Shown here: piece by piece, positions 21,831-31,818 of the stretch
Layout: each line of letters starts with the position of its first letter
Position numbering within the stretch: position 1 is the first letter of the stretch
Assembly: GCA_012845835.1 (NCBI GenBank)
Contig: JABAKD010000019.1
Coordinates: 7,398,994-7,462,993, forward strand
DNA length: 64,000 nt
DNA from: Undaria pinnatifida
Taxonomy: Eukaryota; Sar; Phaeophyceae; Laminariales; Alariaceae
Direction: 5' to 3'
Translations under genes and position numbers: made by a program
The notes under the pieces: model-generated
Database searches by the model: none
Seen by the model: the letters and a program-made list of their open reading frames with translations, nothing else
What the model was told of the DNA's origin: nothing

Positions 21831-22895
21831 AATTGGATTAGTGCGGGGTTTGGGGGCGCGCCGGCCTGGGCCGTTTCGGCCCCGGATCTGGACGTGGGTG
21901 CGTGGGCATGGGTGCAGAAAAGGGTCAACCGGCCTGCGCTCTCCCGCCGCGCGGGTGGCCGCTCGTCGAGGCAGGAGCGAAAACGTCTGTGGGCGCGGTT
22001 GACCCGGTATGTTTATTTTTCTCTTGCGGGGTAACTAGACGTTTCAGAATGTAAGGACCGTTTTTACTTGGACAAAAAGACATATGCCACTATTATATTT
22101 CCGGACAGAGCCGATGCTAGCAGGAGGCTGGGAGGTAGAGGCCGGGAGCAGCCGAGTGTTGGAACGAGCGCCACAGGGCACGGTTTGCATCTCTCCGCGC
22201 GGGAGACGGGGCTCACAGGGACATAGAGCGGGGAAAGCTTGGAAGATGGCGGCGAGCGCGGCGAGGGTGGCAGGCATCGCGAGCGCAGCATGCACGCGAG
22301 TCTCGATCAGGCCTGAAAAACATTTTTGGGCAGAGTGGAACCATGGGTAGGGTTCAAGCATATAACTCCTTATTAACGATAGCCAAACTCAGAGGTATAT
22401 ACACGGTGCTGCTGTGGCCAAAATCGGGTACAGTTCTATTTCAGCGTTCGCTACGCTCCCAAGACGCCATTAGATTGGCTGGGTGGATCGGCGGCTCTAG
22501 GTCTGTTGCTAATATCGTACACAAATATCATACAAACATACATTTCTGACCACATGCATCAAGTAGTGGCGGGTTCAGGCGGGAACACTATCGATCTAGC
22601 GCTACTTTCTACGGGGATAAACGAGGAGTACATCAAGGTTTCTGCTCTCCTCAAACACAGTACCAAAGCGTTGAACACTACCTCCAATTCATGGAAATTC
22701 CTACCACGTACGCCACACATACCGAAATTGTTGCCGCCAACCAATTAATTGCTGTACAACATCCAAGAGCGACTGACATTGGCTGGTCAACCTTATCCAT
22801 TACCACCAGGTGCAAACACATGTGACGTAATATATATAGAAACGAACACTATTCCACGTACGGTACACATTACTTGCCCCAAGATGTTTACTTGT

Positions 22896-23585
22896 TTACA
22901 CATCCCCATTACTGCAACAACTAATCGTTTCCTCTTTCCATAGCATAGCTCCACAGTGCTCACAAACCTTGTTGTTAGGATCGGATAGGAGAGGGAACTC
23001 TAGCTTGTGCTCTTCTGGAAGAGAAGCTGTATTGTCCCCGAAGCTGATAACGCCGAGACGCGGATTTTGTTCATGTCGTCGATCAACAACAAGTCTACGT
23101 ACTGCTGTCCTTCTAGATATATTTTTAGCCTGCAATAGAACATGACGCCGCATTGCCGTTGGTTGCTCATCTGCCATCGTGCCTTGAACAGCAGCCTTTC
23201 GAATTGCAGCCACCATTGCATCAGACAGCCGACCAGTAAAACCCGGAGAACTGACCTCCGAAACCAAAAGTCCTGGGTTATCAACGGTGTCGTTACCTTG
23301 TTTCCTTGCTCTAGTACGACGTGTGCGCGGTTTCGCTTGAGCTGTTGGAGTAATGTCTGTTTTCGATGCCGCTGTTCTTGCCCTTGTCCTTCGTGTGCTC
23401 TGTTCTACAATGACTTCTTTAGTTGTTTTCGCTTCTGCTCTTGAGCTACGGCTTGTACATGGTTCAGGTTGCGACCGGAGTTCGGGTTCCCTACTGCGCG
23501 CGTTAGGTTTGCTCTCCACGTCTGCTCTACTTCGTGATCTAGTGCGCGTGTTAGGTTGACCTGTCGTCTCGGCACTTAACACCAT
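22896..23585 (-). pseudogene. Helitron-type N-terminal fragment
   Basis: An ATG-initiated frame of 229 codons opens with an Arg/Ser/Glu-rich low-complexity region (residues 1-110). A more ordered segment follows, and the frame ends with CEHCGAMLWKEE, four residues and CCSNGDV before a stop. In Helitron replicase-helicases a similar C..CGA..W..E spacing followed by CC..GKV leads into the Helitron-like N-terminal domain (family knowledge). Here the protein stops immediately after the CC..G motif, and the sequence below 22896 on the same strand has no rolling-circle or helicase motifs. I read it as a truncated Helitron 5' coding end. It could also be a captured exon. The Cys/His spacing is seen directly; the family name is inference. 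Confidence 0.45.
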
Positions 23586-24480
23586 GTACTTAATGTGGGC
23601 CGCTGACAGAGCAGCAAAATAGTTTTCAACATTCCGAGAAAGTCGTTAATCGAACAAATGAAGCGTTTTCAGCGAAAACGGTAAGTGCAGCGAAAACTCT
23701 CGTCTCAAGCGCCCGATATCGACTGTACTCTAAAACCAAGTAGTTAATGTCGCCTGGAACGGCTGACAGAGCAGCAAAGTAGTTAAACATTCCGAAAAAG
23801 TCGTTAATCGAGCAAATGAAGCGTTTTCAGCGAAAAGGTCAGGTGTATAACTGATACTGTACTTCTACGGCTTGCGTTTGCCGTTAGACTGCCGCTGCTG
23901 CTGCTTGCTGTTGTTGTAATTATATGTAAAATAAGTACATGTACAAGGTTTTTCGGCGGCTTACGCCGCCACGCTTAATGACGCGATCCCAAGATTCGTG
24001 AAACGGTGCAGTGTTTGTGTGTGTGAGATTTTGTGTTGTGTTTTGTCGATCGTATTGTTGCGGGTGTGTGGTGTTTTATTGATTTTTGTGTTCGATCATT
24101 CACCAGTAAAGGAGAGGCTGGTTAGCACACTCAATACTTGTGTGAATAAGACACCGCCAAAAATTCATTTTGCCCTCATGTCAAAATAAGCTCATGTTCC
24201 GTTCGACTGTACTCTAAAACCAAATAGTGAATGTCGCCTGGAACGGCTGAGAGGGCAGCAAAATAGTTGAATATTCCTAGAAAGTCGTTCATCGAACGAA
24301 TGAAGCGTTTTCAGCGAAAATGTAAAGTGCAGCAAAAGCTGGCGTCTCAGAGCTCGAGAGAGAGAGACTGTACACTAAAACCAAGTAGTGATGTCGCCTG
24401 GAACGGCTGACAGAGCTGAACATTCTGAGGAAGTCGTGAATCGAACAAATGAAACGTTTTCAGCGAAAAGGCAATGTGTG
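23582..24480. repeat. Four direct repeats of about 120-155 bp
   Basis: Copies at about 23586-23735, 23735-23865, 24205-24345 and 24370-24475 share GTACTCTAAAACCAAGTAG, AATGTCGCCTGGAACGGCTG, GAAAGTCGTTAATCGA and TGAAGCGTTTTCAGCGAAAA. The first copy begins at the 5' end of the Helitron-like frame. Between copies 2 and 3 lies about 340 bp of unique sequence with CTG repeats. Confidence 0.85.
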
Positions 24481-24965
24481 TAAGCTCCATACATATGTAG
24501 ACCCTGTCGTCGCAGCAATCGAGAGGCCCGATTTAGACCAGGTTTCGAGCCGTCTTCAAGATAACACGAGCTGAGGTCCACTTCTCGGCACGCTGTTTCA
24601 TGGACATGCCCCACCTTGCTCGCTCCTCCCGACTCTGCCGGGGGTGTGGCTTCGGCCGTTCTCGCTTCGTGTCGTGACAGGTCCTGAAAATTCGCGTCTT
24701 TGCCTAATTTCTGGTGCTTGATGCCAAGTGCGTAGTCGTACCTTTAAGAACTCAACATGTTGTCCCAGTAGTAGTCGTACAACAGTAGCTTGAAGGGTAG
24801 CCCCGAACGATTGTTAATCGTTCGCCGCGAGCCGCGGTGAATTCACTCTTTTTTTTCAAGTTAGTTATTTGTTTTCTTGCCGTTGGGTTCGAGCCTCGGT
24901 GTGTACATTATCCGATCCTCTTTTACTTTTTTTTTTCTTCTCTCATATTTTTGTTCTGTACGTAC
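24477..24965 (+). repeat. Dispersed repeat R2, copy 1
   Basis: Shared with 32470-32960 in the same orientation: GTCGAGAGGCCCGATTTAGA, GGCCGTTCTCGCTTCGT, GTAGCCCCGAACGA, TGTTAATCGTT and GGTTCGAGCCTCGG. The last phrase looks like a Pol III B box. The copies differ by several indels. No protein is encoded. Confidence 0.8.
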
Positions 24966-25019
24966 CGGCTCAAGGTGAATTGAAAGTATTATCGTGTGCA
25001 TAAAATATGATATAAAACT

Positions 25020-25090
25020 ATTGTAACAACGTCAGGTGCGAGTTCGACAAGTTTAGGGTCCATAGTAATCTTTGTGAATCTGTTTGCAAC
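25020..25090 (+). repeat. Empty-site relative of the TIR-element insertion at 36320
   Basis: ATTGTAACAACGTCAGG followed by TGCGAGTTCGAC and TTTAGGGTCCATAG matches the two sequences that flank the TIR element at 36320-37102 (ATTGTAACGACGTCA on the left, TCAGCTGTGAGTTCGACG and TTAGGGTCTAT on the right), with one TCA instead of two. It is a paralogous copy of the repeat without the insertion. Confidence 0.7.
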
Positions 25091-25277
25091 CTGCGTAATT
25101 CACCGGCCGCCCGTTTTTAGTAATTTTTTCATGAGTCGAAACCTAATTAGTAGTAATAATGGACATTCATCCTGCAATGAACCATGATGAAGACATTAAC
25201 GCCTTAGGTGACACGGAAATTAATGTTCATGGATTACATCGTCTTTCTCACAATTAAATCAAATAAAAATAACAAAG

Positions 25278-25481
25278 TGTGGATACCAGTCCCTATTCCC
25301 TAGATTGTACCGCCTCCTTATCACTATAATACTTCAAGATCATCCTGGCTCCTCGAGGCAGACTCTGAGGTGTTTCCTCATCGTTGACCCTCGAGCGTGC
25401 GGTTGCGCACATAACCCACCTCGGTGTGTCTCCACACCTCCCTCAGAGAAAGAAAACCTGCGAAGGGACTACCGTCCCACA
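25278..25481 (+). repeat. 5' LTR
   Basis: 204 bp, TG..CA ends, reads as identical to 31819-32022. It should hold the promoter. No clear TATA box is visible apart from CACTATAATACTTC about 45 bp in. Confidence 0.95.
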
Positions 25482-25483
25482 AT

Positions 25484-25501
25484 TGGCGTCGAGGCAGTGA
25501 A
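25484..25501 (+). promoter_or_regulatory. Primer-binding site for minus-strand synthesis
   Basis: TGGCGTCGAGGCAGTGAA begins 2 nt after the LTR and starts with TGG, the complement of a tRNA CCA end. It would pair with a tRNA ending CGACGCCA. The tRNA species cannot be named from this window. Confidence 0.7.
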
Positions 25502-25585
25502 GCTTGATCGGTTCTATAAACCCCACCGAGAGAGCGGGTAAGCTTCAATTCCAAAAAAACACCGCACGTTTGTCCCGCTTGCCAT

Positions 25586-25963
25586 ATGGCAGACGGGGCA
25601 GACCCCCCTGGTCCCGGGGATGGTCGTACGGACCCAAACATCCTTCCCCCACGTCAGGAGGGAGGTGGCCTTCTCTCACGTCCTGAGGAAGGCTCTTCGA
25701 ATCAAGACCAGGAGGAGGAGGAAGAGGTGGAAGAAGAAACCTTCTTCAGCCCCCGCGAGCCGTCACCTGGCCAAGATTCTTCTGAAGAAGAGCAGAGGCG
25801 ACACCGTTATGGTCGCCACCGTAGTCGTCGAGGGCGTCACCGCCGCCGGTCGTTCTCCCCCGTAGGAAAGGAGCAGCTGGTGAGGTCTCTTTCCCTCATC
25901 ATATGGTCAGTAGTTCTCAACAACAGCAGTCGCTCGTTAGCGAAAGCAACATTGCTAAGTTGA
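25586..25963 (+). CDS. Acidic/RS-rich frame overlapping the start of gag
   Basis: An ATG frame of 125 codons, in a different frame from gag, overlaps it by 61 nt. It has a Gly/Pro-rich start (MADGADPPGPGDGR), a run of Glu (residues 42-51) and an Arg/His/Ser-rich segment (residues 70-92). It could be a small leader protein, a gag N-terminus displaced by an indel, or a frame that is not translated. The gag frame itself is open back to 25825, so a frame change upstream of 25903 would join the two. No canonical slippery heptamer is visible. Confidence 0.4.
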   Translation: MADGADPPGPGDGRTDPNILPPRQEGGGLLSRPEEGSSNQDQEEEEEVEEETFFSPREPSPGQDSSEEEQRRHRYGRHRSRRGRHRRRSFSPVGKEQLVRSLSLIIWSVVLNNSSRSLAKATLLS

Positions 25964-27108
25964 ACGAACTGCTCGATAGGTCGTTGACTGAACAAGGACT
26001 TACAAGCAATATTGCTGACCTGTTGTCTACGTTGACGGGTAGAGTACAGCTAGCTCCGTCTGATTCAAGCAGCCTTAAAATAGGCAGTTCAGTCCCGTCT
26101 GTGTCATCTGTTAACACGAGGATGACAATGTCTGACTTCGGTGCTATCTCCAAGTTTTCAGGAAACGAAAACGACAAGAACAGCATCCTTAATGTCATGT
26201 CACAGTATGAAGCATTCGTCACCGCGTCGTTAAAATCACGTCCCGGCGTCACCGAGGACATGATTGATGACCTCCTAGTAACATACTTCATCTTCGTGTT
26301 GAAGGATGAGGCAATCCAGTTTTATACCCAGCTGGTAGGAGGGCAGGTTCCGTGGAGACGTAGTGCTGATGGAGATCGGCAACTGTCAGATACCGAGAGC
26401 AGCGCAAAACCGACCTCGTGGGCGGAAATGAAAACTGCTTTTGAAGCGTCGTACTTGTCAGCAGACGCTCTGGCACGCTCAGTAGAGCAGATTGTCACTC
26501 TGACTCAGGGTCCAAATGAGTCAGTAACGTCATACGTAAATCGTCTTAGAGACAGTTTTAACAATTTGAACCGTCAAGTTCAAAAACAACATGTACAGCC
26601 TGTAGAAGCTCTGCAGATCGGAATTTTTGAGCGTGGGTTACGCCCAGAAATTTTGGAACTACAACGCATTGGCCAGTACTGTAAGTCAATGCAGCAGGCA
26701 GTCGATAGGGCCCAGCGTAGTGCTGCGTCCCTAGCAGCAGTCGATGGCACAGTCAGTGCCATGTCATGGTCGACTGTTGCGCGCGGTCGTTCTAGAGCTC
26801 AGGTGCGAGCAGTACGCGGCCCTGAGAGTCGTCTTGAACGTAAACGCTCACACAGCGGTTCTCGTAAGAACCACGGTTCAGCAGCAGCAGCAGCATCTCA
26901 CTTGTCCAGTTCGAAGATGCCTGCAGCGAGGTCGTCTACGTCTAGGTTGAACATCACGCGTGATCATTCACCCTGTTCAGTATCTGGGTGTACGGCTAGA
27001 GATAAGTCCAGTCACGCCAGTAATGATTGTTTCAACCACCCCTTGTTTGGGGAGGCTAACCTAGCCCGGTATCGGGAGAGGAGAGCTCGCCGTCAGAAGT
27101 CCACCTGA
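25903..27108 (+). CDS. gag: Ty3/gypsy gag
   Basis: A capsid-type protein of 401 residues from the first ATG in the frame. Residues about 75-275 match the retrotransposon gag fold in pattern: DFGAISKFSGNENDK, a long alpha-helical stretch, WAEMKTAFEASYL, then SVTSYVNRLRDSFNNLNRQV and LQIGIFERGLRPEILEL. The C-terminus is basic and Ser-rich, with a CCHC-like C-x4-C-x7-H-x4-C (from residue 358) in place of the usual zinc knuckle spacing. The frame closes with TGA at 27106-27108, directly in frame with pol. The protein should assemble virus-like particles and package element RNA. The first in-frame methionine was chosen, but translation could begin upstream in another frame. Confidence 0.9.
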   Translation: MVSSSQQQQSLVSESNIAKLNELLDRSLTEQGLTSNIADLLSTLTGRVQLAPSDSSSLKIGSSVPSVSSVNTRMTMSDFGAISKFSGNENDKNSILNVMSQYEAFVTASLKSRPGVTEDMIDDLLVTYFIFVLKDEAIQFYTQLVGGQVPWRRSADGDRQLSDTESSAKPTSWAEMKTAFEASYLSADALARSVEQIVTLTQGPNESVTSYVNRLRDSFNNLNRQVQKQHVQPVEALQIGIFERGLRPEILELQRIGQYCKSMQQAVDRAQRSAASLAAVDGTVSAMSWSTVARGRSRAQVRAVRGPESRLERKRSHSGSRKNHGSAAAAASHLSSSKMPAARSSTSRLNITRDHSPCSVSGCTARDKSSHASNDCFNHPLFGEANLARYRERRARRQKST

Positions 27109-27144
27109 CGGTGCCCAGTTGTGGAAGTCGTTCCCGCAGTTGGG
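27106..27144 (+). promoter_or_regulatory. Putative stop-codon readthrough signal (TGA-CGG plus hairpin)
   Basis: The gag stop TGA is followed by CGG. After a 5-nt spacer (27109-27113) comes a hairpin: 27114-27126 pairs with 27131-27144 around the loop GTCG, with 13 pairs (three G.T) and one bulged C at 27135. pol continues in the same frame. UGA-CGG followed by a 3' stem-loop is an established readthrough class in several plant RNA viruses. Its use here is inference. Confidence 0.6.
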
Positions 27145-30100
27145 AGTTCGTTTAGGGTTTCCCCCGAGATTGATTGTCCATCGGTTTCTGTAAGGTCGGG
27201 TAACCCGAGGGACGACATAGGGAAGCACGTGCTTTCCGAGTCGCTCACCCTCGAAGGTATGTCCATCTGTGATGAGACAAGTAAGGGTACTGCAGTCGTA
27301 GATCCTTCCCCTGTAAGTAAGCGTGTGCGTTTTGCAGACAGTGTACCTGGTAGGTCGTTGGTTGACATGTGTCCCGCAGACCCCCATGTAGGCAATACGC
27401 AGGCGAATTTTTTATTGCCAGTACCTAGTGAATCAGTGTCTAGGGATGTAGGTAATAAGCAGGTGGATTCTTCGTTGCCAGCGAGTGATGAGTCTGTGTC
27501 TATGGATGTCAATGAAGACTGCCCTGGTCATGAAAGGAGCAGTACTCATAATAATAATAAACATGAAGAATGGTACGCCTGTGCTTTATCGCGTCGTACG
27601 CGATCGCCGCTTACGCTTGCTTTCTCGTCTCATCGCGTTAATATATGTGGACGTATTGGAGGCTTCGAGGTGCCTCGTGTCACTGTTGACACGGCAAGCG
27701 ATGTTCCATGTGTGGCTTTCTTGTTTGTGAAACGCCACCCTATCTTGAAAAATGAACCGATACATGCCATCCCACCTGCTGTGCTCACGTTGAAAGCCGC
27801 AAATGGATCAGTGATGGAAATACTAGGGTTCATTCGCTTTGATTTACAACTGGGGGACGTCACTCGCCCAGTAGAAGCGCTTGTCATTTCATCGTTACGT
27901 CCTGATGATATCCTGTTAGATAACAGCGTCATGTCTTTATTTGGTGCAAAACTTGACTGGAAAAATCAGTGTATCACTTTTCATTCAAGCGAAACAACAA
28001 TACCCGCTGTTCATCGTGTTGATTCAAGTACCACTGGATCATCAATTTCCCCAGCAGGAGTAACCTCTGCGTCTGTCGCATCCGTCCATGCTGACTTTGA
28101 GGCTATCCCTGTTAGTCTAAAATCCTGTTATTATTTACCAGCAGGAACTGAGGCATCGGTTGTTGTTTTCACCGATACAAAACCTCCGGTTGATACTGAC
28201 GTCGTATTAGAACCTCGTACGGTATCTCAATCCGAATTCTCCGAAAATATTGGAACAAAAAAATTCCAAACTTTCGAACGTGTTGTTGTTGCACGTACTG
28301 TAGCAACATGGCGTGCAGTGGACGGGTCCGTCTGGTTGCAAATCGCCAATCCGTCTACACGCGGTGTCACTATACCCGCACATCTAGCACTTGCGCTCTT
28401 GTCAACAGCCAGTGTGACGGATACACCTGAATTACGGATAAGTGCGGTAGCCGCATCACCCAAAAATAAGGATGAGCTAGCAGCTGCGCGAGAAGCACTA
28501 GAGCCAGCCCTTGCTAAAGCATTTGCCGACACTACCTTCTCACCCGAACAAGTTTCGGAGGTTATAAACCTATGCGCAAAATACCGCCCAGTTTTTTCGT
28601 TGTCAGCGGATGAGTTAGCCTGTTGTAAAATAGCCGAAGCTACATTCCCGTTACAACCAGGCACTCGTCCGGTTGATCGTGCGCCGTACCGTACCTCACC
28701 CCGCCTTCAAAAACAAATCGATGACCAAGTCGACAAGTTACTGAAGCAGGGAATAATAGAGGAACGCACAAGTGCCTGGGGTAGTCCCGTTACTATTGTC
28801 AGCAAAGCTGATGGGTCACCACGGTTCTGTGTTGACTACCGTAACACTCTCAATCGTCATCTCGTCCGTAAAACATGGCCCATGCCCAACATCGAAACTC
28901 ATCTCGACTCTGTGGGTGGAGCCAAGTTCATCACAGTAGCCGACGTCCAGAGTGCTTTTCATCAGCTTCCTGTTGCTGACGCGGACATCGAATCAACTGC
29001 TTTTGTTACAGCTAAAGGCAAGTACTGCTTTAAACGCATGCCGTTCGGAGTTTGTAACGCACCCTGGTTGTATCAACATATGATGTCGCTCGCCCTTGGT
29101 GATACTGGTTCAGCCAATGGTCTTTTGTGTTATATGGATGATTTAATAGCTTGTTCATCTACGTGGGAAGCACATCTGTTGTTACTCGAACGCATGTTTT
29201 CAGCTCTACAAGCAGCTGGTTTGACGCTAAAACCGTCCAAGTTACAGTTCGGTTCGAAACAAGTTAAATATTTAGGTCATATAATATCGGAACACGGTAT
29301 CACTATTGGCGATGACCGTATAAAAGCCATTAGTGAGTTGCCAGACCCGAAGAATATCAAGGAACTACGTTCTTTATTAGGCACACTCAATTTCGTTCGC
29401 CGGTTTGTACCAGAATATGCTGAAGTTACAGCACCTCTGGTCGAGCTTACTAAAAAGCAGTATAAGCAACGGCGGGAATTCGAGAAACACTGGGGAACAA
29501 CTCAATCTGAAGCAGTAACCCGGATTAAGAAGTTGTTATCTTCCCCTCCAGTATTGCATTTCCATGATTATTCTAAAGAATTTATCGTACATGTAGATGC
29601 AAGTGAAGCAGGAATCGGAGCATTCTTAGTCCCAAACGCCAACGAAGGATCTGATAAACCAGACCTACAAATCATTGCTTACTTTAGTAAACGTTTTGCG
29701 AAAGGACAAAAACATTATTCAGCAACGATGAAAGAGAGTTGTGGAGTTATCCTCGCTCTACAGCATTGGCGTCCGTACCTTTGGGGCAAACACTTTAAAT
29801 GCGTCACCGACCACGCTGCTCTCACACATCTATATTATATGCAAGACACATCCAACATGTTAACACGTTGGGCCATTGCCTTGCAAAGTTTCGATTTTAC
29901 AGTCGAACATAAGCCGGGAAAATTACACGTAGTACCGGACACATTATCCCGATTGTTTGGCGACACACCAGAGGGCACAACCCAAGGAAAGACGTCTCTT
30001 TCTGATGTATTGCCGCCGAAACCCAGGTTAGCCTCTATCTGTCGCAATGTACCACAAGATGGGCTACCCTATCGCCCACCAACTCCACGTGCGTATGAAG

Positions 30101-30276
30101 TACATTGTAATAATTTGAATGAACTTTGTCTAGTCGAGAGTGATCGGGAATTGTTTACGAGTATTGTATCAGTTTTTCCTACATTAGACCCGGAGAAGTT
30201 AATAGAAGGGCAGAAATTAGAATTTGGGGCATACTTCAAGTTTTTAGATGAACCCATTTATTCTTCCCTTCCGTGA
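27121..30276 (+). CDS. pol: Ty3/gypsy pol (protease, RT, RNase H), no integrase
   Basis: The frame is open directly from the gag TGA (27109 onward) to a TGA at 30274-30276, over 1050 codons. It has no ATG near its start, so it is probably made as a gag-pol product. The protease active site reads VTVDTASDVP (Asp about residue 190 counted from 27121). RT runs from RTSPRLQKQIDDQVDKLL, with FCVDYRNTLN, FITVADVQSAFHQL, MPFGVCNAPW and the catalytic YMDD (residues 671-674). RNase H carries HVDASEAGIGAFL, the Glu in TMKESCGV, CVTDHAALTHL and HVVPDTLSRL. After about residue 945 no HHCC zinc finger or DDE integrase pattern is found, and the last 100 residues match nothing I recognise. Full-length gypsy pol is usually about 1200-1500 residues, so about 300 or more are missing. 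Confidence 0.93.
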   Translation: MEVVPAVGSSFRVSPEIDCPSVSVRSGNPRDDIGKHVLSESLTLEGMSICDETSKGTAVVDPSPVSKRVRFADSVPGRSLVDMCPADPHVGNTQANFLLPVPSESVSRDVGNKQVDSSLPASDESVSMDVNEDCPGHERSSTHNNNKHEEWYACALSRRTRSPLTLAFSSHRVNICGRIGGFEVPRVTVDTASDVPCVAFLFVKRHPILKNEPIHAIPPAVLTLKAANGSVMEILGFIRFDLQLGDVTRPVEALVISSLRPDDILLDNSVMSLFGAKLDWKNQCITFHSSETTIPAVHRVDSSTTGSSISPAGVTSASVASVHADFEAIPVSLKSCYYLPAGTEASVVVFTDTKPPVDTDVVLEPRTVSQSEFSENIGTKKFQTFERVVVARTVATWRAVDGSVWLQIANPSTRGVTIPAHLALALLSTASVTDTPELRISAVAASPKNKDELAAAREALEPALAKAFADTTFSPEQVSEVINLCAKYRPVFSLSADELACCKIAEATFPLQPGTRPVDRAPYRTSPRLQKQIDDQVDKLLKQGIIEERTSAWGSPVTIVSKADGSPRFCVDYRNTLNRHLVRKTWPMPNIETHLDSVGGAKFITVADVQSAFHQLPVADADIESTAFVTAKGKYCFKRMPFGVCNAPWLYQHMMSLALGDTGSANGLLCYMDDLIACSSTWEAHLLLLERMFSALQAAGLTLKPSKLQFGSKQVKYLGHIISEHGITIGDDRIKAISELPDPKNIKELRSLLGTLNFVRRFVPEYAEVTAPLVELTKKQYKQRREFEKHWGTTQSEAVTRIKKLLSSPPVLHFHDYSKEFIVHVDASEAGIGAFLVPNANEGSDKPDLQIIAYFSKRFAKGQKHYSATMKESCGVILALQHWRPYLWGKHFKCVTDHAALTHLYYMQDTSNMLTRWAIALQSFDFTVEHKPGKLHVVPDTLSRLFGDTPEGTTQGKTSLSDVLPPKPRLASICRNVPQDGLPYRPPTPRAYEVHCNNLNELCLVESDRELFTSIVSVFPTLDPEKLIEGQKLEFGAYFKFLDEPIYSSLP

Positions 30277-30340
30277 CGAGAAACACTTCAATCCGCGAGT
30301 AATTTATTCATAGTTGTCGTAGATCCTGATTTCAATCTTT

Positions 30341-30559
30341 TTGGGAACTAAATTACCAATACCAAATTTAGATGAAGAAACATCCCCGTTTAATGTTCAG
30401 TTCCGAGTCCGTTTTCGTGGGGAAGGTCCAAATAGCGATGGCTGGTATCACCGTCGCCAAATTCCCCACTGCAGTGAATTTATTCGCTCATATTTTGCGA
30501 GCATCCAGGACGTCCCTCCTGATCAGCAAACACCAACAACTCCCGCGTCTCCAGTCTAG
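30341..30559 (+). pseudogene. Chromodomain-like fragment
   Basis: In another frame from pol, 72 codons read FNVQFRVRFRGEGPNSDGWY, then RRQIPHCSEFIRSYFAS. The order hydrophobic strand, G-x-G-P, D-x-W, then a short helix matches a chromodomain such as that at the integrase C-terminus of chromoviruses. With RNase H only 400 bp upstream, it suggests that a deletion removed the integrase core and left its C-terminal targeting domain. The match is by eye and moderate. Confidence 0.4.
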
Positions 30560-31801
30560 CAAACTGTCGAGGCAGAGCCAACGGTACCATCACGTTTGTG
30601 CCGCGGTATGAGTTGGATACCAAAGTCGATAATGGGCAGGGTAGATCGTCAACCACCTCTCCATTATCTTATTTTCCTTTTGTAAGGAAATACTTGACAT
30701 CATCGATGTTCGACGATCGTCGTTGTCAAGCAGCAGATTTTTGCATATACAGACTGATCCCCTGTATACAGTCTGCAAGTCCGTTGATGGTAATCGTTTT
30801 GAGTTAGACATGTTGTGTTCCTGTAAATTGTGGTCAGTGGGAGGAAGATCACATTTAGAGCGAATGGGGACGCCCACGAGCTCCGAATGCAATATCAACT
30901 CGCCAAGTTGCTGATGTACAAGATACAGAGATGTCTAATTCCCATCTGGTCGTTGTCATACACCAGATTGTATCATGGTTGTTGCATAGCAGGTTCTGCC
31001 CTTGGTACAGGCTGAACGTGCGGGTGTGGAGATACTAAGTTGTATCTCAGTGCAATAAATAAACGAGGTACGTTAAATATTGTAGAGTTAAAGCTCTGCA
31101 TATCTAAAAGGTGCATGTCTGTTTACAGGCATAATACCCTCAACTCGAACGAGGCTTCTTCGAAGAGTTACCAATTGTTTATCGTTTAGATTGTCATATC
31201 TCGACGATAGCACTGAGAGATGTACTATCTTGAGACAAGCTAAGTTTCGATAGTAGTCTGTAACACCATGATATATACCATGGCAATCCCACCATGCTAC
31301 GTAGCAAGATGGAGGAGCCGGACCTTGTTTATCAGTATCTCAAAATCTTCATGAAGTGCCAAGTGTTAGCAGTCTGAGCACACTTGAAGAAGGTCCTAGG
31401 TAGTCAATCGTACTACAGGTCACAACTGCACCCAGCAAAGTCGCGCAAGCTGAGGCTTAGCAGTAAACCTGTTCTCTGAAAGTTTCGTAGCTAGTTCGTG
31501 CTAGCTCTAAACTGTCATTGTCGTTCCCGTAGGAACATGTCCAAGGATTGTCTCGCGATTCGAAACGTTTCGAAGCAGCGATAACATTGTACAGCATGGA
31601 AGTCCGTTAATACTTGAGAAGAGTCATAATCATATTTACGTGTTTTATCGACACGAATATGAAGTCATATTGACCAATTGTTTTACCCGAGTTTCGGACT
31701 CTGCTGCAATAATAATGATTATCGGCGTATTCCAGGGAATTCCTAAGATCCTGTTATCCCAAGTCGACACCTCTTATAAGACGCGCACGTTTGCACGTCT
31801 G
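30560..31801 (+). other. 3' internal region of the gypsy element, non-coding
   Basis: 1.2 kb between the chromodomain-like fragment and the polypurine tract. Only short frames occur, none with envelope or integrase motifs. It contains CTCGAACGAGGCTTCTTCGA and TCGAAACGTTTCGA, both locally self-complementary. It could hold packaging signals. Confidence 0.5.
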
Positions 31802-31818
31802 AAAAAAGGGGGGGGTGA
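31802..31818 (+). promoter_or_regulatory. Polypurine tract
   Basis: Six A followed by eight G, then TGA, directly before the 3' LTR. This is the expected primer for plus-strand DNA synthesis. Confidence 0.85.

Noticed and set aside
27060..27130. Frameshift-based gag-pol expression
   Set aside because: gag and pol are in the same frame, and no slippery heptamer lies before the TGA, so readthrough or reinitiation is simpler.
30560..31801. Hidden integrase or envelope in another frame
   Set aside because: Short frames on either strand show no HHCC, DDE or transmembrane-envelope pattern by eye. A profile search would be the final test.
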